Assembly (NCBI GenBank): GCA_941918925.1
Contig: OW799234.1
Span: 125,077,395-125,141,394, forward strand
Reading direction: 5' to 3'
Length of the DNA stretch: 64,000 nucleotides
DNA from: Phyto melanocephala
Lineage: Eukaryota > Arthropoda > Insecta > Diptera > Rhinophoridae
A program made the translations under genes and the position numbers. Under the pieces are notes generated by a model that worked only from the letters and a program-made list of their open reading frames with translations, was not told the origin of the DNA and ran no database searches. Positions 12,391 to 25,440 of the stretch are shown here, in pieces; position 1 is the first letter of the stretch; the number at the start of each line of letters is the position of its first letter.

Positions 12391-15300
12391 TGATCCTGTA
12401 AATAAATGTAAAAAACAGCCACAACACTATATATACCAAGAAAAAAAAACATTTTTTATTGTGGTGTTTTTAAAAATCCTACACCTTTACAACATTCTAA
12501 ATATTCTAAAGACAATATTTATTTATTTATTTCTGCCTTGAGTTTATTTATCTCTAATTCTTCTATACGAAGTGATTTTTTTTTTCTATTTTTGATAATG
12601 GAAGAATAAGCTGAAAAAGTAAGTTTTATCCCAACACCAGCCAAGTGGACTGTATTTTCGAAACCAGCTACGGCAATAATATGATTTTTGTAATATTAAT
12701 AATATGATTATTGTTGGCCCCATAGGACTTATGCTTGCAATTTATTTATTGATCTGATTTAGTGTTTTTGTATTTACTGTGCTGTGAAATGAAAACAAGA
12801 ATCGGAAGTTGCTCAATTGGCGTTATAATATTGATATTGTAACTTCTTTACAATGTTTTAATTAAGCTCGGAATAATGTTGTGTTTAATGTATTTCTTTC
12901 TCTTACATTAAATTTAATGTAATACGAGCTGAACGCTGACCAATTTGCCGGCCCATACAAAATTTTATTTTATTTAATAAAATTATTTCATCATGAAAAA
13001 CAATCGTCAATATAAAAGTAAATCCAATCAAATGTGAATACCAAATTTGAAACAGAAAAAAAAAAAAATACAACGACAAAACATCTTTGAAGCGGGAGTT
13101 TAAAGTGTTAAGCCTTTAGTGACCGAAATCTAAAAAGTCACATACGCATGTGGCTGCGACGTAATTTTGACGTCATCATAAAGCATAAATGTATTTGCCT
13201 CGGCCCGGATCATTTTCATTTTTGAATTAAAATACATTTCGTGTAATATTAGAATCTTACTGCATGCAGGCACTACGACTATTTAAAAAAATTTAACCAA
13301 AATGCTGAACTTTTTAGTGACGTCAGACCCACATGTGCATGTGGCTTTTTACATTTCGTGTACTATAGGCTTTACACTCAATGTTTTTTTATTTCATTCA
13401 CATACAGCCAGGCCTGTCATATTTGCCTATTTATCGACATTTTGTCGAGTTTTCGTCTCAAAGTCATCTGAGGTGTCGAATTGAAAATTGTCGATTTTTT
13501 GATAAACACTTAATACACGCTAACTTTGTTTGGTTAAATATAGTTTTTTAATTTTGGGTAACACTGAAATACTTGTAACATTTAAAAAGGGACAACTGTC
13601 AATATAAGTGATATGAATGATGAGTTAAATAATATGATTTGTTTATATAATTCATTAAACCAAAATTTTTTTGAAATTTGATGAAGTGTACTTGGGCTTG
13701 ATGGTTAAAGAGTTAAATTTTATTGGAATCAAAGGTTAACAAAAGCGAAAATAACAAAATTGTAAATAATTGTATTATTTCTATATTAAATTTGCAGACG
13801 AACTAATAAAGAGTTTTGAAACTAAACATAATTTTTATAAACTTTGAATATGATTAACCTTAACAAAAACATGAAAAAGAACAACAATTTGTTTCAAAAT
13901 TCTGAAAGAGTTTCCCCCAGCTTTATTTTGGAAACATTAAGCACATCTGCAAGAAAACTTCCTTTAAATGCTATGTTAAATACTGCGTTACCAGATATCG
14001 ACTTGCCAACTAATATATAAAAATAATATCTTACCATAGAACTGGCATATAATTTCACCACATAAATATGAATTTTCAAATATTTAACGATTTTCTTTTC
14101 ATTAAGTCTTATGTTTGTAAAGTCTAAAAACATTATTCCTTTTTGACTAACATTTCAAATTGAAAGATATAAAACATTAATTTTTTAAATTTTGTAAAAG
14201 AAAATTTAAAGTTTATTTAAAACAAGAAAAGATTGAAGCAATATTTGGCCGTGTCGAATCTCATATATGCTTCCACAATATGTATGTAGGTGTGCAAAAC
14301 TTACAAAAATGATGACATCAACAATATAGGGCGTAGCATGAGAAAATATTCATAATATTATACAATACGTCATTTTGTTGTAGTTATTTTTAGTTATTTT
14401 TAGTTATATTTTTTATCTAGAATTTTTAAAGCTGTACAATATTATTAAGCTCTTTATTTGATACCCATAATAACCCAACATTTCATTTCGGACGCCTTCT
14501 TGATATTAGAAGTTTTACAACGTCTAATATATTCTACTACTCACGCCCTTTCATTTGAGGTTTCTCATTCTCATTAACAAAACGAGAATTAAAAAATAAA
14601 ACTTACAATATTTAAGACTTTTTCAAGAACTTGGGTAAAAGGTTTACTGCCGATCTGGTAAAGGCACCAGTAAAATGCATATAAACCAGCTTAAACCCAA
14701 CAACCAAATAAAATATGGTACAATAAATTTATCAGCTATTTTATTTCACAAGTCATTTCAGATTCAGAATCTTCATAATGTGCTGTATTTCACTCAATAA
14801 GCCATTTCATTTTAATCATAATTGTATATTTTTTATTTAAAAAAAGTGCACAATATGGACGTTAATTTCTACTTGCTTACCATCCGATCATATTTAGCAT
14901 TTCAAGCAGTAACTGTTAATTTTACCTTCAGCATTTTTACGAACTTTACTTATTACATACCAAAACGATTACATAGTGGTTGCCATCATTCAAAAATACA
15001 ATTATGTGCATGTATTTCTAATAACAACAGTAATTAAGTACTAATATTTTGTTAGATGTTGCTTGCTTACATCGTTGTTAAAGTAAAGTACAAGCAAAGC
15101 ACTAAAATAATAAATATTTTAATTAAATTTATTTCGCATTATGACACAATAATCCGTATCTGATGTTTTTAGTGCTCACACAAAATCATTAAGCAAAATG
15201 CACACATGCACTCATACTTGTCTGAGCACTTGTGTATGTACATTTACACATAAATCTAAGTGCTATAAGTGTAACAAATATAACAGTAAATGATGAGAAC

Positions 15301-16500
15301 ATGTCTTAATTATTAAGATTTTTGGTATAATAACATGTATTGTTATTTTATTCTAAGAACAATAACAACAATATGAAAAAGCATTCGACCATAAATGAAC
15401 ACACACACACTTAAATAATCCTCATATGCAATTGCATTTTCAAGAGAGTGCATTTGTTGGAGTGTTCATATTAGAACGTATGCATGCATGTACATGTTTA
15501 TGTTGTCAAGTATGGGAGGTGAAGTAGTAAGAGAGAATTTATAGTAATGAATTGCAATTTGTTACAAAACAATAAATAGCATAGGAAGGTATGTAATACT
15601 TATTCCAAGATAAGCAAGAAAAAGACATTGAAATGGGATTTTAGTTAAATGTTACATGTGTAGTACTTTACTCGGTATTAGACAGTATGTGTGTATGTAA
15701 TACTCATACTATAATCTTATGCATACTTATTTAGTTGTTATTTAAAATAAAGTGTAATGAAAAGCAGGCGGCAGACAAGTTGTTAGGAAGTTACCCGGAG
15801 AGCCAGACAAATGATAATGTGAATAATTAAAACAAAAAAGTAGGGAATGTTTAAGCCAGTCTACCATGATAATATTATACCCTTCACTTATTGATCAGAA
15901 ATTAGAAACGAATAACACACAATTTTAGGTTTTAATCGAAAATATAAAATACATTTGTGTAAAAAAAAACTTTACCTATGGTTTGAAATTGAATAACTAA
16001 AAAAATATATTTTCAAGAACAATCTAATTTTGTAAACAAAATAATTAATTGTTTGTCTGAGAAATTTATCATTTTTTATTTATATTTTTAGTGTATCATT
16101 CAAAATATCCCATATCTTGTTTATTATTCTATTGAAAAATTTAAAATTTTAAACTTCTTTAGATCAAAATTTACATTGAAAAATATAAAAATACAATTTT
16201 TCGTTTTTTTTAAATATATTTCTTCTCAAGAAAATGATTTATTTTCAGAATTTAATTAAAAAAAACAAATTTAGTTGTCATCAAATAAAGACGTTTTTTT
16301 ATTGCGGTCGCCAAAAAAGTTTAACTTTTATTAACAATCTTTAAAAAATTTTAAAATAATTGAAAATTAATGTTTGTGAATAAAATTACACTGCATTATA
16401 TTGATGCAAATTCAATTTAAAAAAGAAAAAATACATTTTATTGTAAAAACACAAAACAAATTATAAAATCTGAAAACAATACTTCAAACAAAATAAAAAA
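12391..16500. other. Intronic sequence, mostly featureless
   Basis: AT-rich. Two CATGTGGCT motifs next to GACGT elements lie near 13140 and 13340. A decayed copy of the hairpin-cap repeat lies at 14221-14345 (listed separately). TG/CA-rich tracts occur near 15200-15250 and 15480. The last 250 bp may include 5' UTR of the LINE that follows. Confidence 0.35.
14221..14345 (+). repeat. Decayed hairpin-cap repeat (cap end)
   Basis: AACAAGAAAAGATTGAAGCA, then ATATTTGGCCGTGTCGAATC and TCATATATGC, is a mutated version of the cap ACAAGTAAGAGCGCTATATT-CGGCCGTGCCGAAT-CTTATATACCC found intact elsewhere in this window. The body that follows could not be matched. Confidence 0.5.
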
Positions 16501-16513
16501 ACAATAATATTCA

Positions 16514-17612
16514 ATGTATAAATCCAAACTAAGAAATCAAAACAAAAGTACAAATAACAAGAAAAAAATTAACAAGCAAGAAAAACAACAACAATTGCTT
16601 AACATGTCTATACCTATTGTTCCCGCGCAAAAACGTTTAAGAGAAGTTATGCAGACCTCTTTAATTGAGAATACACCAAAAAACTCCTCGTTTCTCAGAC
16701 CCTGAATCTCTTCATTTAACATACACAAATTCGCCTCTTAAGTTTATACAAGTTATGGATAAACGATTTGAAAAGTTAACAGAAAAATTACAAGCAACGA
16801 TACAAACAATGTTTCGTGAGTGTGAAGATCGCCTCTTAAATGAGATTGACAAAAGGCTAAACATATATAAGAGTGAACTGCATAATGTAACAGAAAGAGT
16901 TTCAGTTATTGATTCATTTGTGCAAGAAATAAAAAATACAGTTTCAAACAAAGTTATAGCACTAACTGATGAAACCAATGAATTAAATAAGGAAATAATG
17001 TTATTAAAAAACTATGCTAGAAAGCAAGAAAATTCAATTGTAGCATGTGATATCCGTATAAATGGTATTCCTTTTACAAAAGATGAAAACCTTTTTGATT
17101 TATACTTACGTCTTTGTCAAACTGTTAATATAGATCCTCCTAATGTAAAAGCTATATTTCGTGTAAATAATAACAATCACCATCGAGGAACAAATAATAA
17201 TATTACAAAGAAATCTAATAAAAACGTTGCTGATCCCGCTGTTATTATTAAATTCAATTGCCCGTACGAGAGAAACTTTGTGCTTAAAACAATAACATCT
17301 TATATAAGATCTACAAAAGATGTTTTACGTTTAAATATTATTGGATTTGATAGTACTGTTCCTTTCTACGTTAATGAAAATCTTACGCCCGAAAACTACC
17401 GTATATTTCTTCAAGCCCATCGTTTAAGAAAAAATAAAATAATATCAGCAGCATTTACAAATAGAGGTATTGTCTATATTAAGAAAATAGAAGGTGACGA
17501 TTCGATATGCATTAAAGATCTAAAAACCTTACAATTGATGTTTCACTCGCAGTATGCTGCTGATGGAGGAATGCCTGTTTATCACAACAATAATTTTCGT
17601 GACTCTATTTAA
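16514..17612 (+). pseudogene. LINE ORF1 protein, one frameshift
   Basis: The frame from 16514 gives a basic, Lys/Asn/Gln-rich start and RLREVMQTSLIENTP, then stops at 16705. The frame from about 16680 continues as TPRFSDPESLHLTYTNSPLK to the stop at 17612. A one-base change in an A run (about 16677-16683) accounts for the switch. The second part has a coiled coil (FEKLTEKLQATIQTMF onward, through LNKEIMLLKNYARKQEN). It is followed by an RRM-like region (IRINGIPFTKDENLFDLYLR) and a C-terminal segment, YVNENLTPENYRIFLQAHRL to IVYIKK, that resembles the C-terminal domain of many CR1/L2-type ORF1 proteins. Expected role: RNA binding and chaperoning of the element RNP. No CCHC knuckles were seen. 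Confidence 0.75.
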
Positions 17613-17806
17613 ATTATCTATAAATACAATTATATTAGATGCAACTATTAAAATAAAATCGTTTGTTTTTTTAAATCACTGTTATATTTTAAATCATACA
17701 TTCCATAAAACAATTTTTAAATCTATTTTTATAAACTACCTTTGTATAAAATCAAATATATTTTCTGATTGTGCTTGCATTGTTTATAAAAAATTTGTTC
17801 TCAACT

Positions 17807-20631
17807 ATGGTTTTACAATCTTATAATGTAGAAAGAGTTAGTTCTAGAGAAAACCTTTACACTATGATCCGAATACTTTGTAGAAGAACCTCTGGCTTAA
17901 ATATATGCCATATAAATGCCCAAAGTCATGGTTTCGTATAGATATCAATGATAACAACTACAAATTGAGAGGATATCGTCTGTTTCGATGTGATAGATTT
18001 TCAAACGCTGGAGGAGTTGCCATATATGTAAAATCATCAATTTCATGCAATTTAAAATGCAAATCTACAAATGAAAATGAAGTTAATGATGGAATTGTTG
18101 ATCAGGAAATTAATGATTGCTACAGAGAAATAAGTATTTATAATGATGAATCCACCATAAATAATAAAAAACTAGAATATCTGTTTCTTGAAATTTTTAA
18201 TAATCACCAAAAACTTCTACTGGGTACAATTTACAGACCTAATAAACAGGTCAATGTTAAGCCTTTATTGGACAAGCTATCCTCGCTTACTCTTGGTTAC
18301 ACAGATATTATTTTAACTGGAGATTTCAATGCTAATATTTTAATTGACCATCGTTTAATGGACGAAATGTGTGCCATTGGTTTGACTTTAATAAATAAAT
18401 TTATACCAACACATTTTACAGCCAGTACAAGTACTCTACTTGATCTTTGTTTTGTGGATAATATTTCTCGTACGTTATTATTTGACCAACTTTCCGCTTC
18501 TGTTTTCTCAAAACATGATCTTATTTTTTTATCATATGATTTAAAAACAACAGCACAAGAACATACTATAACGTTCAGAGATTTTAAAAATATAGATTTT
18601 CAATCACTGGAAACACATCTAACGTCAATACCATGGAATCATACATTCTCAATCCCTACTGTGGATGAGCAGCTTGTTTTTTTACACCATCACATTCAAT
18701 ATTTATATGATAAGTATGTATTGGTTAAAACTAAAACTATTAAAAATGAGAAACCATGGTTTTCTAATGAAATTAGATCTTTAATCAATGAACGAAATAA
18801 TGCGTATGCTAGATGGAAGAGATTTAAAACCACTGCCCTTTATAATAATTTTAAAATCTGCAGAAGAAATGTTAATCTTAAAATTAGAGTTGCAAAATCG
18901 AGGTTTTATGAAGAAAAGTTTCAATCAGCTATTTGCTCAAAAAAGAAATGGAGAGAAATTAAATTGATGGATATCGTTAGTAAATGTAATAACACAGAAA
19001 GTACAATTGATGTTAATCAATTAAATTCAGAATTTGCCAACATACCAATGCCTGAAGCTAATATCAATTTTTACAACTGTGCTGATGTCTTACCAAATGC
19101 TAATCTACAAAATATACCAAATTTCAATTTTATTCATGCTACGAGGGAGGATGTACTAAAATCTATTTTAAGCATAAACTCAAATTCTGTAGGAGACGAT
19201 GGTGTCCATCCAAAATTCATTAGATTGATATTATCACATATACTTCCACAGATTGAGCATTTGGTTAACACAATAATAACAACATCAAAATTTCCATTAA
19301 TGTGGAAATGTGCAAAAATAATACCTGTTCGCAAACCTGACAAGAATTACCGTCCAATTGCAATACTACCATTTTTGTCAAAAGTTGTTGAAAGATTACT
19401 TCATGCGCAGATGACCCAATATTTGTGTGACAACAATCTGTTATCTGAAAAACAATCTGGTTTTAGACCTAAACATGGCTGTATTTCTACACTCATCGAT
19501 GTTTCAGAGGAGTTACGTTCAAAAATGGACGATAATTTAGTATCATTTTTAGTTCTACTCGATCACTCTAAGGCATTTGATACCGTTGAACATAATATAC
19601 TTTGTCAAAAATTGAAATACATGTGCCATTTTTCAGACACTGCCGTTAAATTACTTCACTCTTATCTATGTGGTAGAAGTCAATTGGTATATTCTGGTTC
19701 GGAAAAATCAAATAGTTGCTCAATGACTCGTGGTGTGCCACAAGGATCAATTCTTGGTCCACTATTATATACAATATACTCCAATGACTTACCGTATAGA
19801 CTTAACTACTGTGGAGTGCAGATGTACGCAGACGATGTACAACTTTTTATTAGCTGCTCGCCATCTAATATTAGTGAATGCATAAATAAATTAAATCGCG
19901 ATCTCGACAACGTACTTAAATGGGCGTCAACAAATGGTCTTTGTCTGAATGCAAAAAAGTCAAAGGCAATGATGATAAGTAAACAAAATGATTTAAGGTA
20001 TGCTATACCACCAATAATCATTAGTTGTTCTACTATCCAACTTGTTGAAAGTGCCAAAAATCTGGGAGTAACTTTTAATAATAACCTTTCATGGTCAAAT
20101 CATGTTAATGCCATATGTGGAAAAGTACACACTATGCTCAGGAATCTTTGGATGACTCAGTATTTTACACCACTTGATATCCGTATGTTGCTTGCCAAGA
20201 CATATATACTACCAACACTAATGTATGGATGTGAACTGTTTTCAAGTTGCGACTTAATGAACAGGAATAAACTTAAGGTTGCTTATAACAATGTTGCTAG
20301 ATATGTTTACGGACGTTCAAGATATAGTAGAATATCTCATTTTTCATATCAAATTTATAATGTTTCGTTCGAAAATCTGTTAAAATGCCGTACACTATTA
20401 TTTTTACATAAAATTATCTACACTCATCAACCAGCTTATCTTTACAGAAGGTTACAATTCTCAAGATCGAATAGAGGCTATAGAATAAACTCCATTCGAT
20501 TCCGTAAACTGATATCTGAGAGACATTTCTATGTAAATGCCATTCGTCTCTGGAACGAACTCCCATCTCTAATTCAAGTAATAAACAATGCAAAGCACTT
20601 TAAATACGCAATTTTTACACACTTTGAATAA
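17807..20631 (+). pseudogene. LINE ORF2: endonuclease (N-terminally damaged) and reverse transcriptase
   Basis: The ATG at 17807 opens a frame with NICHINAQS, the usual start of an APE endonuclease, but it stops at 17941. The long frame from 17905 then resumes at SWFRIDINDNNYKLRGYRLF, which normally follows the catalytic-Glu (ETWF) motif. About 30 residues are therefore missing, with a change of frame. In the 908-residue frame, GDFNANIL sits near residue 139, a SKHDLIF endonuclease end near residue 208, and RT motifs YRPIAILPFLSKVVERLL, LLDHSKAFDTV (Asp553), GVPQGSILGPLL (about 611) and YADD (641-644). The C terminus has RLWNELPSL, and no RNase H domain follows. RT is open throughout, so damage is confined to the endonuclease start. 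Confidence 0.88.
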
Positions 20632-20874
20632 ATAACAAAATAAATAAATAAGTTATACGTAAATAACATTATTTATAATATTTTTTGTGTACCTAACTAT
20701 TTTTATATATTTATATTTATTATTATTATTATTTTTTTTTTTTTTTTTTTTTATTCTCAATGTTTAATTTTATGATCTAGACAAAATCATTGTAAAATAT
20801 TATTTTTTTTTTTTGCCTTTATCTTCCCAGTACTATTAAATAAGATTGTATCTTGTTGTACTGTATTTTCCTTA

Positions 20875-20905
<31 letters not shown>

Positions 20906-20907
20906 AT

Positions 20908-21173
20908 TATGTTGGACTTGAGAAATATTTATTTTGAAAATTGTACAGTGTAAACAAGTTTTTAGACTTTAATGGTAATTATTTTTATTAAAAAAAAATA
21001 AATAACTTTTTCCGGTACTTGCCTTTGTCGCAACATTAAAAAGTTCTTATTGCAATTTTAAGATTAGACCAAATCTCAATTCTTAACAGTCTTACACTCA
21101 GGGGTATAACCAAATTTTCTGTTTTATACCAAGAGGTTCGCAATGATATTTTATTAGTAAAATTATATAAGAA
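20908..21173. other. Short intronic stretch after the LINE
   Basis: No feature recognised between the LINE tail and the next repeat. Confidence 0.4.
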
Positions 21174-21597
21174 ACAAGTAAGATTGCTATATTCGGTCGT
21201 GCCGAATATTATATACCCTTCACAACGTGTAGTCATGTAATAACAATAGTTTGTATCATCATTCATCTCATTTGAAATACGTACATACATATAAAATTTT
21301 AAAATTATAAATTTACGAACGTATGTTAAAAAAAATAAAAAAAAAATAAATAAAAGAAAAAATTAAAAAAATATAAAAAAAATTAAATAAAAATTAAAAA
21401 AAAATAATAAAATATAAATAATAAATATAAAATAAAACAAATAAAACAATTAATAAGAAAAAAAAAAAAAAAATTAAAAAAATATATAGAACAAAATTAT
21501 ATAAAAATTAAAAAAAATAATGAAAATATAAATAATAATTATAAAATAAAAAACCTAAAAAAAATAATTATAAAAAAAGAAAAAAAAATTAAAAAAA
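21174..21597 (+). repeat. Hairpin-cap repeat, family A, cap plus A-rich filler (partial copy)
   Basis: Begins ACAAGTAAGATTGCTATATT, then a slightly mutated hairpin (CGGTCGTGCCGAAT) and ATATACCCTTCACAACGTG, then TAGTCATG and TAACAATAG as in the copy that follows at 21598. After about 150 bp it becomes nearly pure A/T to 21597. The right end with GAAGGGTATAAAA is missing, so this is a truncated or tandemly joined copy. Confidence 0.7.
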
Positions 21598-22425
21598 ACA
21601 AGTGAGAGCGCTATATTCGGCCGTGCCGAATCTTATATACCCTTCACAACGTGTAGTCATGCAATAACAGTAGTTTGTATCACCATTCATCCCAAATGAA
21701 ATACGTAAATACATATAAAAACATACATATATAAAAACATCCCATTGTAAAATTATAAATTCACGTATGTATGTTAAAAAAAAAAAATTTAAAAAAAAAA
21801 TGTTAAAAAAAATTTAAAAAAAAATTTAAAAAAAAATTATTATATATATAATATATATAAAACAAAAAAAATTAAAAAAGAAAATTTTTAAAAAAAAATA
21901 ATAAAAATATAAAAAATATATTAAATGAAAAATAAAAAAAAAATAAAAAAAAATTAAAAAAAAAAATTTTAAAAAAATTGAAAAAAAAATTTTTTTGGCT
22001 CAGCTGGGATTCGATGCCACGTTTTCTCTAACCAGTATACACGTTTGTATGTATGTATGTTGTTGTTGTAATGTTGTTTTTGTGAAAAAAAAGTCGAGGT
22101 GGTCGTGGGTTTTTGCTTATATCTCAGTTGTTTATGTATCAATGTTTCTGATTTTCAATACCGATCTACTCCCGAATATTTCTGATATTTTAATACCTTA
22201 CCCGGGTCCAACCTATGTCGGGGGGCCTCAAAAAGTTGATTTCAACATACACACGGTCAGACGGACAGACTGACAGACTGACAGAGCTTAATCGACTCCC
22301 CTATTCATAAGCTTTCAGAAAATATATACTTTATGGACTTTATGGAAATGAAAATTGTAGAAATTTCACACGGAATGACAAACCTATATACATATATCCT
22401 TTTTCACTGTGTGAAGGGTATAAAA
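21598..22425 (+). repeat. Hairpin-cap repeat, family A, complete copy
   Basis: The left end is ACAAGTGAGAGCGCTATATT, then the hairpin ATTCGGC-CGT-GCCGAAT (7-bp arms, 3-nt loop) and TTATATACCCTTCACAACG. A long A-rich tract fills 21775-21990. The right half has TTGGCTCAGCTGGGATTCGA, GGTCGTGGGTTTTTGC, a (GACA)n-like GACAGACTGACAGACTG tract, TAATCGACTCCCCTATTCAT, and ends GTGTGAAGGGTATAAAA. TATACCCTTCAC at the left is the inverse of GTGAAGGGTATA at the right. No coding. Similar repeats are widespread in fly genomes as far as I recall; the class is unknown to me. Confidence 0.8.
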
Positions 22426-22461
22426 ATATAAAAAATAATAAAAATATAATATATAAAATAA

Positions 22462-22818
22462 AAAATAAATTTTTTTTTGGCTCAGCCACGTTTGTATGTA
22501 TGTATGTATTTTGTTGTTGTATGTTGCTGTTGTGAAAAAAACGAGGTGGTCGTGGTTGTTTACATATATCTCAGTTGTTTATGTACTAATGTTTCTGATT
22601 TTCAATACCGATCCAGGGTCCAGGCGATGTCAGAGGTCTTCAAAAAGTTGTTTTCAACATACACACGGACAGACTGACAGAGCTTAATCGACTCCCCTAT
22701 TCATAAGCTTTCAGAAAATATATACTTTATGGGGTCGGAAATGAAAATTGTAGAAATTTCACACGGAATGACAAACCTGTATATGTATACCCTTTTTCAC
22801 TGTGTGAAGGGTATAAAA
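22462..22818 (+). repeat. Hairpin-cap repeat, family A, right half only
   Basis: Repeats the right half of the preceding copy (GGCTCAGCC, GGTGGTCGTGGTTGTT, ACAGACTGACAGAGC, AATCGACTCCCCTATTC) and ends with GTGTGAAGGGTATAAAA. It lies directly after the preceding copy, which suggests a local duplication of the end. Confidence 0.75.
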
Positions 22819-24597
22819 AGAAAATATCTTTCTTATCTTATTCTTAATACATAAACATAAAGAAAGTGGTTTTTGACAAGAATCATATTATGTTTGTCTT
22901 AAGCATTTATATGATTGAAAGAAATATATCTCTTATATTGTAAGCTTGGAAAAAATCATAAATAATCAATAAAAAAGATCAAGAAATTTAGACGATATAT
23001 ATATAATTCTTAATCATAAAAAATTATTTTAATGATAAGCACAAGCATTTCATCGTACAATGTCTGGATGTTCAGTCAAGCATCTTGCAGATAAGTCACG
23101 TGGGCTTTAACGACCTAAAAATACTAAGTTTGAGATTCAATTCAACAATATTAATTCTATTCATTGGATTAACAATAAAATATTCAATATATCTGTGATC
23201 ATGTTAAGTGACTTTCCCTAAAAATTTCCTGTTTTTGCATACAGACTAATACATCTATAAGTTCATTACTCTCTGTACACATTTGCTCATACATACTAAA
23301 ATAGTTAATTAACGACATGTTTAGTTCAACTAGGACAATGATATTAAACAGAATTAGAAACTTAAGATGTACAATCAATATGTGTTGTAGCATGAGGATA
23401 TTAAAATAAATTTCTTTTCAAGAATTGTGTGTGTATATGTGAGTGTGAGTTATCTTAAAATATAATTAGAAAATGTTTTGCATTTTGACTATTTGGTATT
23501 AATAATGTCTACTCTCAAATGATCAAATAATGTTAAATGCAAATGCATTACGTACAGAAACAGCATAATGCGGATTAATTTAAGTTTAACATAAAATAAA
23601 TTGCATAAAAACAAAACTGCCGAAATTTTGGAAAGCGAAACAAAAACTGAAAAAAAAAGAAAAACAAACAATGTCTTTATTGAATTATCATCATTTACTA
23701 ATCGAAAAGGGAAAAGGTGAACAAAAAAAAAATGAAACAGCAACAAATTTCCTTAGAAATAGAAAGTTTATTTTAACAACCACTTTAAACACACCTGCTA
23801 CTTAAGTTGATTTCCTGTTTACTTATTCTTTGCTTTTCTTCATTTCATTTCTTCCGTTACTTTTTTTTAACATAAACCCTGTTTATTGTTATTTTTATAC
23901 ATTTGTATTTCGCCCCTCAGAGTTTCAACTTCCCGTTCTTCATTTATACTTGTAGGAAATTTTTCTATACTTTTTTTGGTGCTTTTTTTTCGCTCTGTAT
24001 CTTAACTTCCGCCATCCATTAAACATCATTAAAAATTTAATATTCTTCATTATTATTTTTTCTTATTTGTTTCTGTGATTATGTTCTTTGTGTTATTTAT
24101 TTTCTTCTATTTTTTTGTGATTTTTTAATGTTTTACTTGAAAAAAATAGAAAAATAAAGAAATACTTGTGTTCAGTTTATTTGAATTTCATTATTTTTAT
24201 CTTAAAATTTACTTTTATTCTGGCTGGTGGGAGGCAAACAGGTTTTGTTAAAATTTAAAAAAGTGGCCACTTGAAAAAAGATTTTTTTTGTTTAAACGAG
24301 CAGTCTATGGGAATTACCTAAAACTGTTTTTATGAATTTTATGGTACTGGTAAGACAAACTTTTTCTTTTCTAAGTTTATTAAAAAAGTATTTATTATTC
24401 GGTCAAATTTACAATGTGCTTTGGGGAGTTTTGGGGAATTTTATTTCTTATTTTCGTTTCACTTAAAAAAGTTTTAATAAAAATAAAACGTAGGAAAACA
24501 GCGGTGAGATTTAAATGTAACTGTTGTCATAATATGTTATTAAAAGTTTATTAAGTTTGATCATTTAAAATGACAAACTTTATATAAAATATCGTTA
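22819..24597. other. Intronic sequence, no feature recognised
   Basis: AT-rich with T-rich and A-rich runs; short GT tract at about 23425-23450. No protein-like frame. Confidence 0.4.
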
Positions 24598-24900
24598 CCT
24601 GACCTTCACAATGAGTGTCAGGGTAGTACATATAGGTTGTTAATTCCGTATGAAATTTCTAAAATACTTGAATATTTTCGAAAAGCTTGTAAAAAGGGGA
24701 GTCAATTTAGCATTGTTCGCCCGACAATTTGTCCGAGTGTATGTTGAAATCAACTTTTTGAAGACTCCGACATCTTGCAGATCCGTGTTATGAAATCAAA
24801 ATATTTGAGATATTTGGAAGCAAATTGGTACTGAAAATCACTAAAATCGCCACATAAGTTTCCGAGATATAAGCAAATAAGCATGACTGCCTGTTGTTTC
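24598..24900 (-). repeat. Decayed family A repeat, right half
   Basis: Contains in order and in reverse sense the landmarks of family A: TACATATAGGTTGTTAATTC, GTATGAAATTTCTAAAAT, AAAGGGGAGTCAATTTAGC, TGTCCGAGTGTATGTTGAAA and AACTTTTTGAAGACTCCGAC, each with several changes. No intact cap is present. Confidence 0.55.
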
Positions 24901-24959
24901 CCTTATTTTACCACCAAATTCAAAATTTTTGGCCTTACGATAATTTAAAACACAGTTTT

Positions 24960-25440
24960 GACTAATTACTGATTTGGCATGTCACAAGAGATATTTGTGA
25001 AAATAATTTCCTAAATAATTTTTGGACACACTTAAGACACCAAATATAAGTCGTAATTTCAGAATCTAAATTTAGGAAAGACTAAGAAAAAGGGTTGATA
25101 ACTACTGAGTTATAAGAACCAAAATACTACTGCTTCGGTGTTTTTTTCTAAAATTTACAAACGAGACAGCCAATATGGGTATAAAATAAAAGGTCTTGAG
25201 CAGTACAATGCAGTAAGCTATTGAAAAAGTCTTAAATCCAAGATGGCGTCTAAAACAATATGGTGGATTTTTTTTAACCCCATCAATATGGATATCAAAT
25301 TGAAGGCCTTGTCTAGAAAAATACAATCAACTTTGCAAAAATTCACCATCAAAGATGTCGTTAGAAATAATAAAGAAAATGGCGTAAAATGAAATCTTAA
25401 ATCCGTGTTAAGCTACGATGTGGCCATTGTGCCTATGTAA
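24960..25440 (-). repeat. Dispersed repeat family C copy
   Basis: Shares AGTTATAAGAACCAAAATAC, TACTGCTTCGGTGTTTTTTT and an ATCCAAGATGGCGTC / ATATGGTGGA / CAATATGGATATCAAATTG series with stretches near 41440, 50430 and, inverted, 54240. The family has no visible coding. Whether it is fused to the family A debris just before it is unclear. Confidence 0.55.

Larger units (their letters stand above)
16514..20907 (+). mobile_element. Near-full-length non-LTR retrotransposon (LINE), inactive copy
   Basis: A two-ORF LINE: ORF1 at 16514-17612, ORF2 at 17807-20631, an AT-rich 3' UTR with a T run (about 20731-20752), and a 3' end of TAAA repeats (20874-20907). The layout (coiled-coil ORF1, APE-type endonuclease and reverse transcriptase, no RNase H) suggests a Jockey/CR1-type clade, which I cannot settle. 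The 5' end and target duplication were not located. One frameshift in ORF1 and one deletion in ORF2 make this copy defective. Confidence 0.9.

Noticed and set aside
13130..13370. Possible inverted repeat with CATGTGGCT and GACGTC motifs
   Set aside because: Matches are short, partly direct rather than inverted, and not flanked by any target duplication.
21995..22273. 92-codon frame inside a family A repeat
   Set aside because: Lies in the repeat body, is not kept in the other copies, and shows no protein family features.
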